64,000 nt of DNA, taken from contig NZ_VEAF01000002.1 of assembly GCF_007673775.1 (NCBI RefSeq), positions 284,606-348,605 of the forward strand, given 5' to 3'. Under the pieces are notes generated by a model. That model was not told where the DNA came from, searched no databases, and worked only from the letters and a program-made list of their open reading frames with translations. Below are positions 10,237-18,200 of the stretch, piece after piece; within the stretch, counting starts at the first letter, position 1; each line of letters begins with the position of its first letter. This DNA is from Curtobacterium sp. 9128 (GTDB lineage: Bacteria > Actinomycetota > Actinomycetes > Actinomycetales > Microbacteriaceae). A program made the translations under genes and the position numbers.

Positions 10237-11064
10237 TCAGTCCTCGTCCGGGACGACGGGCGGCACGAACCACGGCGGGAACACCGCGACGCGGGGCACG
10301 TGCCCGCCGTGCTCGGCGAGGATGTCCTTGACCGCGTGCCGGGCACGGTCGTTCGGCACGCCGATGACCGCGACCGAGGAGAACGGCACGCTCGGCCCGG
10401 CGAGGACCTCGAGACCGTGCATCTCCGGATCGGTGAGGTCCGTGCGGCGGAGCAGGTTCGCGGCGGCCTCCGGCCCGACGGCGAAGCGGACGTCCTCGGC
10501 GTCGGCGTCCTTGTCGGCGAGGATCACCGAGGCACCGAAGGCCGCCGTCGGGATGACGAGCACGACGTAGTCGGTCGCGCGGGCCTGCCGCGCGGCGTCC
10601 GACCAGCGCTCGGTGTCGAGGGCACCACGACGGACCTCGTCCCAGCGGGCGCTGTCCGGGGAGAGCGAGAAGGGCACGTGGCCCGCGACGCTCGACCCGT
10701 CAGGAGCGGTCGCCGCTGCGCGCGCCTGCCTGGTCGTCGGCGCGCTGATGTCGTAGGACGGCGTCACGGCGTCGGACGCGAGGATCGCACCGTCCGCGAC
10801 GATGCCGTCGAAGTTGTCGATGTGCGTCACGTGGTGGGCGCGCAGCGTGCCGAACCGGCGCGGTGCCGGCATCTCCGGCTCGACGGTGCGGAGCGCGGTC
10901 GCCTTCGCCCGGGCAGGCGAGCCACCGGGCGTCGACCGGAGCGAGGTGCTGACGCGGGTGCGGCGGGGTGCCGGCACCTTGGGGACGTCGGGCACCTCGC
11001 GCTGGCGCGGCGCGCAGATGTCGCAGAGTTCGGTGGGGAATCCGTGGATGCACTCGTCGGTCAC
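10237..11064 (-). CDS. DarT-like ssDNA thymidine ADP-ribosyltransferase family protein
   Basis: DarT enzymes transfer ADP-ribose from NAD+ to thymidine in single-stranded DNA. They are normally toxins held in check by the DarG macrodomain. The 275-residue product starts at GTG and has a cysteine cluster at its N-terminus (C5, C14, C17) that looks like a small zinc-binding head. After ~45 low-complexity residues comes the fold: HHVTHIDNFDGIVADGAI at 77-94 fits the family's H-x-T-x3-N-(L/F) helix, GHVPFSLSPDSAR at 128-140 fits the HVPFYF-type strand, and LEVLAGPSVPFSSV at 218-231 fits the C-terminal strand carrying the catalytic glutamate (candidate E219). The middle is divergent, so activity is uncertain. 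No DarG-like gene is nearby. It lies 91 bp downstream of the topoisomerase gene on the same strand and may share its transcript. Confidence 0.65.
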   Translation of the reverse strand: MTDECIHGFPTELCDICAPRQREVPDVPKVPAPRRTRVSTSLRSTPGGSPARAKATALRTVEPEMPAPRRFGTLRAHHVTHIDNFDGIVADGAILASDAVTPSYDISAPTTRQARAAATAPDGSSVAGHVPFSLSPDSARWDEVRRGALDTERWSDAARQARATDYVVLVIPTAAFGASVILADKDADAEDVRFAVGPEAAANLLRRTDLTDPEMHGLEVLAGPSVPFSSVAVIGVPNDRARHAVKDILAEHGGHVPRVAVFPPWFVPPVVPDED

Positions 11065-11155
11065 GACTGATGAGGGTCCTTCCGTGCCGCGTGGGGGTGG
11101 ACGGCACGAGGGTCAACGGTACGTCATCGCGGGCCCGACCGGACACCCGCTGCCC

Positions 11156-12148
11156 TCACTGGCGGTAGAGCAGTGCCCGAACCTCGGCCTCCGCGGCGTG
11201 CAGACGCGCGGGGTCGATCGTCTCGCCGTGCTCGTACGCGTCGAGCAGCCGCGGGTCGATGTAGCTCGCGCGGGCGACCGTCGGGGTGTTGCCGAGCACC
11301 TCGCTCGCGGCCTTCACCGCGTGCGAGATCGCCTTCTTCCGCTTGGCCACCGTCGGCTCGGGACCGGTCTCGGCCAGGTCGACCGCGGCCGCCACGGTGC
11401 CGTGCAGCGTCCGGAAGTCCTTCGCCGTGAACTCGTCGCCCGCTCGCTCCTTGACGTAGGCGTTGATGTCCTCGGCGCTGAGCGGCTCCCACTCGGCGCC
11501 GCGGGCGACCCGGTAGGACAGCAGGCGCGCGTTCGGACCCCGGCGCTTCATGCCGCTGATCACCTTCGCCAGGTCGTGGTCGTGGATCGAGGACGACCAC
11601 TCCTGGTGGCTCTTGCCGGGGAACGACAGCTCGATGTCGTCGCCGGACACCTTCGCGTGGGCGCAGAGCAGCGTCGACAGACCGCGGCTGCCGTGCTCGG
11701 TCGCGTACCGCTCGGACCCGACCCGGAGCGAGCCCTGGTCGAGCATCCGGAACGCGGCCGCGAGGGACCGTCGCTGGTCCGGCTCCGGACGGCGGAGGTC
11801 CTGCGTCACCATCCGACGCGCCACCGGGAGCGACTCGGCCAGGGCGAGGGCGCGGTCGTACTTGATCTTGTCCATCCGGTCACGCCAGGACGGGTGGTAC
11901 ATGTACTGCCGCCGGCCGGCACCGTCGATGCCCGTCGCCAGGATGTGCCCGTTGTCGTACGGCGAGATCCAGACGTCGTCCCACGCCGGCGGGATGACGA
12001 GCTCCTCGAGGCGGTCACGGACGTCCTCGTCCTGGACGGTCTGCCCGTCCGGGTCGCGGTAGCTGAAGCCCCGTCCGCTTCGGACACGGTGGTACCCACG
12101 GCCGTTGGTCTTGGATCTGCGGAGACGGGTCACGGATCGATGCAACAC
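11156..12148 (-). CDS. type IB DNA topoisomerase (poxvirus-like)
   Basis: Type IB topoisomerases nick one strand through a 3'-phosphotyrosine and relax supercoils without ATP. The 330-residue product has the short bacterial/poxviral layout: an N-terminal domain with GRGFSYRDPDG and the VIPPAWDDVWI motif (51-61), then the catalytic domain. The LRVGSERYA motif gives Arg142; KDFRTLHGT gives Lys243, Arg246 and His249; ARASYIDPR gives the nucleophile Tyr296. The residue in the position of the poxviral histidine is Asn288 (LGNTP), which I believe is usual in bacterial members. The start is GTG at 12148; a GTG at 12133 is also possible. Neither has a strong Shine-Dalgarno site. Confidence 0.9.
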   Translation of the reverse strand: MLHRSVTRLRRSKTNGRGYHRVRSGRGFSYRDPDGQTVQDEDVRDRLEELVIPPAWDDVWISPYDNGHILATGIDGAGRRQYMYHPSWRDRMDKIKYDRALALAESLPVARRMVTQDLRRPEPDQRRSLAAAFRMLDQGSLRVGSERYATEHGSRGLSTLLCAHAKVSGDDIELSFPGKSHQEWSSSIHDHDLAKVISGMKRRGPNARLLSYRVARGAEWEPLSAEDINAYVKERAGDEFTAKDFRTLHGTVAAAVDLAETGPEPTVAKRKKAISHAVKAASEVLGNTPTVARASYIDPRLLDAYEHGETIDPARLHAAEAEVRALLYRQ

Positions 12149-12184
12149 GACGGGGCCTGGACGTGACCACGGCGACGCCGGCGC

Positions 12185-12214
12185 GGGGCGTGGTGCAGGT
12201 CCGCACCACGCCCC
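12185..12214. terminator. terminator between the adhesin and topoisomerase genes
   Basis: GGGGCGTGGTGC and GCACCACGCCCC form a perfect 12-bp stem around a 6-base loop. It lies 63 bp beyond the adhesin stop and 36 bp before the topoisomerase start, so it probably ends adhesin transcription. Confidence 0.7.
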
Positions 12215-12277
12215 ACGCCCGGCAGCCGTTCGGCCGGTCAGCCCGTCAGCCCGCTGGCCCGTCAGCCGAGCAGCCCG

Positions 12278-15200
12278 TCAGCCGTCCGACCGTCGGCGGA
12301 CCGTGGGCTGCCGCCGACGCAGCAGCATGACCACCAGGCCGGCCAGGACCGACGCGAGCGCCAGCGAGCCCGCGACGCCCAGACCGACCACGCCGGTGAA
12401 GGCGAGGTCACCCGACGGACGCGGCGCAGCCTCCACGGCGGCCGGGTCGGACGCCCGCAACGGGTCACCGGGCCGGACCGTCGTCGGGTCGGTCGGCGCC
12501 ACCTGCGCCGTCGGGGTGGTGACCGTCGCGGTGTTCGTGATCCGGTCCGGCGCGTCCGCGGCGACCCGCACGGTCAGCTGGAACGCGACCTGCGCCCCGG
12601 CCGCGAGCGGCTGGCCGATCGTGCACGCCACCGTCGAACCGGTCGTGCACGTGCCGGCACGGTCGTCGACGCTCACGAAGGACAGCCCCGTCGGGAGCGC
12701 GTCGGTCACCGTGACGGGCCCCGGGTCCTCGGTCGGGCCGTCGTTCCGGACCGTGATCGTGTAGCCGACCGTCGCCCCGCGGACGACCTGACCGAGGTGG
12801 GTCTTCGTCACCGACAGGCTCGACGCGGCGGCGACGACGATCCGGTCGTCGGCGGTGTTGTCGGCCGTCGTCGACTCGGTCGTGCTCGTCGCCACCGCCG
12901 CCGACGGCGTGGTCCCGGGGTAGGCAGCTGCCGTCGGCGTCTGGTGCACCGTGATCACCGGGGCGAGTGCCCCGGCCGGCAGGGTGCCGGCGAGGGCGAA
13001 CGACACCGTGGTGCTGCCGTCGGCGTTCGTCACCACACCGGTGACCGTCCAGGCGGGATCGGCCTCGGTCGAGACGTACGTCAGCCCGGCCGGCAGCGTG
13101 AAGGTCGCGGTGACCTCGGCCGCGTCGGAGATCCCGGCGTTCCGGACCTGCACGGTCTCCGGCAGGTCCTTGCCGATCACGGCGGTGCCGTCGTGCGCCA
13201 GGGCGATCTGCACGTTCGCGATCCGGTCCACGGGCAGCGCCGCGTCCGCGGAGCCTCCGGTGGTGCCGGGCAGGGCGGGGGTGCCCTGCGCGGTGATCGC
13301 CGCCGTGTTCTCGATGCTGTCCGCGGTCACGGCGGAGGCGACCTGCGTCGTCAGCCAGAGCCCGGGAGCGTCCGTGCCCGCGACGACCGTCGTCGGCAGC
13401 GTGCAGGTGACCAGCGTCGGGTCGGTCGTGCCGTCGCATCGCCACACCGAACCGTCGGACGCGGCCGACACGAACGTCAGCCCCGCGGGCAGCCGGTCGG
13501 TGACGACGGTGTCCGGCTGCGCGTCGGACGGTCCCGTCGAGTGGACCTGCAGGTACCAGACCTGCTGTCCACCGGCCGTGACCGAGATCGCACGGTCCGT
13601 GCCGCCGACCTCCGTCACCGGGGTCTTCGCGAGCGTCAACGCGGCGTGTGTGGTCACCGTCACGTCGTCGCCGGCGGTGTCGCCCCCCGGGTCCGGGTCG
13701 GTCGTCGCCGAGGACACCGTCGCCGTGTTCCGGAGCGTCCCGGCCGGCGTCGACGAGGCCACCGTGGCGGTCACGTGGAACGTCGCCGAGGCGCCGGACG
13801 CCATCGTGTCGGCGGTCCAGGTGCCGAGGTCGCCCTGCGTCCACCCGTCGGCGTCCGTGGTGACGGAGCGCAGCGTCATCCCGGCCGGCGGCGTGTCCGT
13901 CCACGTCGGGCGCTGTGCGTCCGAGGGACCGGCGTTCGTCACCGTCACGTCGTACGTCACGTCCGTCCCGGCGTCGGCAGCGGCCGGGCTCGTGCGCACC
14001 TTGGTGATCGACAGGTCCGCGCTGGTGGTCACGCCGACGGTGACGTCGTCGTGCGCGGTGGTGCCCTTCGCCGTGACCGGGGCGGCCGTCGCGACGTTGT
14101 CCACCGATGAGCCGGTGAACGACGACGGGACGTGCACGACGACCCCGATCGTGTGCGGGTCGTCCGTCCCGGCGGCGATCCCGTCGGTGCTGGTCAGGGT
14201 CAGGACCCGTCCCTCGAGCGACGCCACGCGCCAGTGTGCGGCGGTGCCGGGCGTCAGGCCGACGTACTCGAGGCCGGCGGGCAGGGTGTCCTGCACCTGC
14301 ACGCTCGGGGTGTCCGCGGTGCCGGCCGGCAGGTCCGAGGGACCGTCCGGGTTGCCGACGCGGATCGTGTACGTCACGTCACGACCGGCGTCGACGGACG
14401 CCACGTCCGCCGTCTTCGTGACGGCGAGCCCGACGGTCTGGGTCGCGGCGCTCGAGGTCCGGGCGGACTGCGGCTGCGCGTTGTCCGCCTGCACCGTCGC
14501 GGTGTTGCCGAGCGTGCCGGTGAGGGACGACGGCGTGGTGACGGTGAAGGTGAACGAGGTGGTCGCGCCCGCGGCGAGGGTGCCGTCGAGCGTGCACTGC
14601 ACCGGTGATCCGGCCGCGCAGGTCCAGTCGCCGTCCCGCTGCGACGCGCCCTGGAGGCTCGTCCCCGACTCGAGCGCGTCGGTCACCCGGACGTTCCGCG
14701 CGTCGGCCGCGCCGGTGTTGGTCACCGTGACGGTCCAGGTCGCCGGCGACCCTGCAACGAGTGCGCCGCTGGTGAACGCCTTCGCGATCGTCAGGCTCGT
14801 CGTGTCGTCGACGGGCGTCGTCGTGCCGGAGCTGTCGTTCCCGCGCGACGGGTCCGTCGTCGTGCGCGTCGGGTCGGAGCTCGGCGCGATGCGGACCGAT
14901 GCGGTGTTGTCGACGGTCTGCGCCGCCGTGGTGTCGGCCAGCACGAGGGCGGTCACCGTGATCGTCGGGGCGGTCGTCCCGCTCGCCAGACCGTCCCGCG
15001 TGCAGGTGACCGTGTCGCCGTCGGTGTCGCACGTCCAGCCGCTGTCCGCCGAGGCCGTTGCGCTCTGCAGCCGCACGGTGTCCGGCAGCGTGTCGGTCAC
15101 CGTGACGGTCCCGCGGGCGTCGGAGACGCTCTGCTCGGACGCGTCGCGGAGGTTCGCGACGGACAGCGTCCAGGTGGCGACGCGTCCGGCCGCGAACGTC

Positions 15201-18200
15201 GACCCGCCGGCGGTCTTCGTGATCGCGAGGTCGGCGACCGCGACCGGCGTCACGCTCGCGGTGTCGGAGTCGTCCGCACCGTTCGGGTCGAACGTCTGCC
15301 CGACGCCCTGCTCGATCGTCGCGGTGTTGCGGATCGCGGTGAGCGATGCGTCGGCGGGCAGGGTCAGCGCCACGTCGAGCTCCGGGAAGCCGTCACCCGC
15401 CGCGACGACGGCCCCGTTCACGCAGCGGTACGTGGTCGGGCCCGAGGTGGAGGGCTGCGGCGTGCAGGTCCACCCGGACCCGCTGAACGCCACCGTGGCA
15501 CCAGCAGGCAGGGCCGGCGACTCCACGACGGTGGTGCCGTGCGCGTCGTCCGTGCCGGTGTTCGTCACGGCGATCGTCCACGCCTTCGCGGTGGTCGCGC
15601 CGGCGACGACACGGGTGGTCGTCGCGGTCTTGGTGACGGACAGGTCCGCCGCGCCGATCGTGGCGACGGCGGTCGCGTCGGAGCCGCCCTTCGGGTAGGA
15701 CACGAAGGAGCCGTCCCCGCCGTCGTAGCTCGTGCCCCCGGTCGCGTCGGTCACCGTCGCGGTCACGTGGTTGACGTGCTGCACGCTCGACCCGGCCGCG
15801 CTGGCCGCGTCCGTCGTGGGGGCGGCCTGGTAGTGCAGCGTCAGGGTCTGCCCGGCGCCGAGCGCGCCGAGGTCGGCCCAGGTGAGGGTCCGGCCGTCGA
15901 CGGTCGGGTCGGCGATCGACACCGCGGCGGCTCCCCCGACGGAGGCCGTCGCGCTCCCGGCGGTGAAGGTCCAGCCCGCGGGCAGGACGTCACGCGCCGA
16001 GACGTGCGTGGCCGCGCTGCCGGAGTTGGTGAACGTCACGGAGAAGTCCGACGGCACGCCGACGTAGCTCAGGCCGCCCGCGGTCGTGTTCGTCTTCGCG
16101 ACGGCCACGTCCGGGAACGCCGGCGTCACGCTGGCCGACGCGGTCGCCGGTCCGTAGCTCGCACCGGCGCCGTCCGGCAGCGACGTGTACGAGCCCGTCG
16201 ACGCGGTGTTCACGAGCGCGGCGCCGGACAGCTCGCTGTCCTCGGCGAGGGTCGCGGAGTAGGTGTGCGTGACGGGGTTCGTCCCCACGGTCGTGACGGG
16301 CCAGGTGATCACGCCACCCGGGCACGCGGCGGCGCCGGACCGGATGGTGCCGCCGTCCGAGATGCTCGTCGCGTCGACGACGATGCCGTCCGGCACGCAG
16401 TCGGTCACGGTGGTGCCGTACGCCGGGGAGCCGGTGTTCTTCACGCTGACGGTGTACGTGACCTGCTGGCCCGGCTCGGCCTTCGCGGTCGTCATGGTCT
16501 GGCCGGCGACCGTCGCGGTCTTCGTCATCGTGAGCGCGGGGGCGACCGAGCGTGCGTTCACCGCGTTCGACGTCACCGACGCGTCGGTCGGCGTGCCGCC
16601 CTTCGCACTGCGGTCGTAGGCGAAGGTCGCCGTGTTCCGGTAGGTGACGCCGGCGGCCTGCTCGCTGTCGACACGGACCGGCACGGTGATCGTGATCGTC
16701 GCAGGCGCGGCGAGACCAGAGGACACGTCGCCGAGTTCGACGACCACCGCGCGGGCTGCGACGCTCGCGGACGTGGTGACCGAGGCGTCGGACGACGTCA
16801 CGGTCGGGGGGCCGGTCACGTCGAGCCCCGCCGGGACCTGGTCGGTGACCCGACCGTCGTAGATCGCGACCTTCGCCGGGATCGTCGCGGTGACCGTGTA
16901 CGACGCGGCGTCACCGACGCGCACCGACCGTGCGGTCGCGGACGTCGTCGTGGTCGTCCCGGTGCCCGTCCCGTCGACCGCGTTCCACGTCGGCGCGGTG
17001 AGCGACTTCGCGATCGTCGGACCGGTGACCGTGACGTCGTTCGTGGCCTGTGCGACCTGAACGTAGGACGTGTTCGGCGTCACGTAGTCGGTGTCGAGGC
17101 TCGAGGCGAGGACGCGCGCGGTGTTCCGGTAGGTCTGCCCCGCGGGTGCGTTCTGGCGCACCGTGCCCGTCACCGTGACCGTGCTGCTCGCACCGGCGGC
17201 GAGGGTGCCGACGTTCCAGGTGTGCAGGGTGGTGCCGGTCGGGCAGGTGCCGAGCGCCGCCTGCTGGGGGTCGGTCGGCGTGCTCTCCGCGACCGAGCTC
17301 CGGGTCAGGTCGAGCGTGTCCGGGAAGCAGTCCGCGATCACGGTCGAGCGGGCGTCCGCGGCGGCGGCGCCGTTCGTCGCGGTCAGGGTCCACGTCACCG
17401 TGTCCCCGCCGGCGATCGTCCGGTTGCCGAGGTCGTTCTTCTTCGTGATGCTCAGCTGCGGGGCCTGGACCGCGGTGGTCACGGGCGCCGAGGGGACGGT
17501 CGTCGTGGTCCCGCCCTGCGGCTGCGAGGTGAACGTCGCGACGTTCTGCACGGAGCCGTTCGCGAACGGGGTGCCCGTCGGTCCGTGTGCACCGACCCCG
17601 GTGGTGACGCCGAGGCCCGTGACGGTGACCGTGAACGAGGCCGGCGTCGCGCCCGTGTTGTCGAACGTCGTCGGGAACAGCACCGCTCCGGCCTTCGCCG
17701 AGTTGCCGGTCCCGGTCAGCGTGAACTGCTGGCCGCCGTACGTCGCGGTGACGTCGGCGCCCTGCGCCGTCGCCGGCACCGTCGTGGTGCTGCCGTCCGG
17801 GAAGGTGAGTGTCCACGTCGTCGCCGACGTGATGGCGACGCCGGCGGGCAGCGGATCGACGAGCGTCGCCCTGCCGACGCTCGTCCCGGCGGGGACGGTG
17901 ACCCCGTACGTGTACGTGAGCTGCTGACCGGGCGCGGCCGTGCCTCCCGTCAGGTTCGTCGCCGACGAGGCGACCGCACCGCCGGTCTTCGTGACGGTCG
18001 GCCGCGGGATCGTCACCGTCCGGACGGCGTCGGCGTTCGGCGCCGTGCCCTGCCCGGCGGTCGGCTTCGCGGAGAACGTGCTGTTGGCACCCGTCGTCGG
18101 GATCCACGTGGTCGTGGTGCCGCTGTCGGTCGCGGTCGTGAAGCTCGTCACCGACGCCGTGTTCGTGAAGGTGGTCCCGACGTACCCGGGCGTGGGCACG

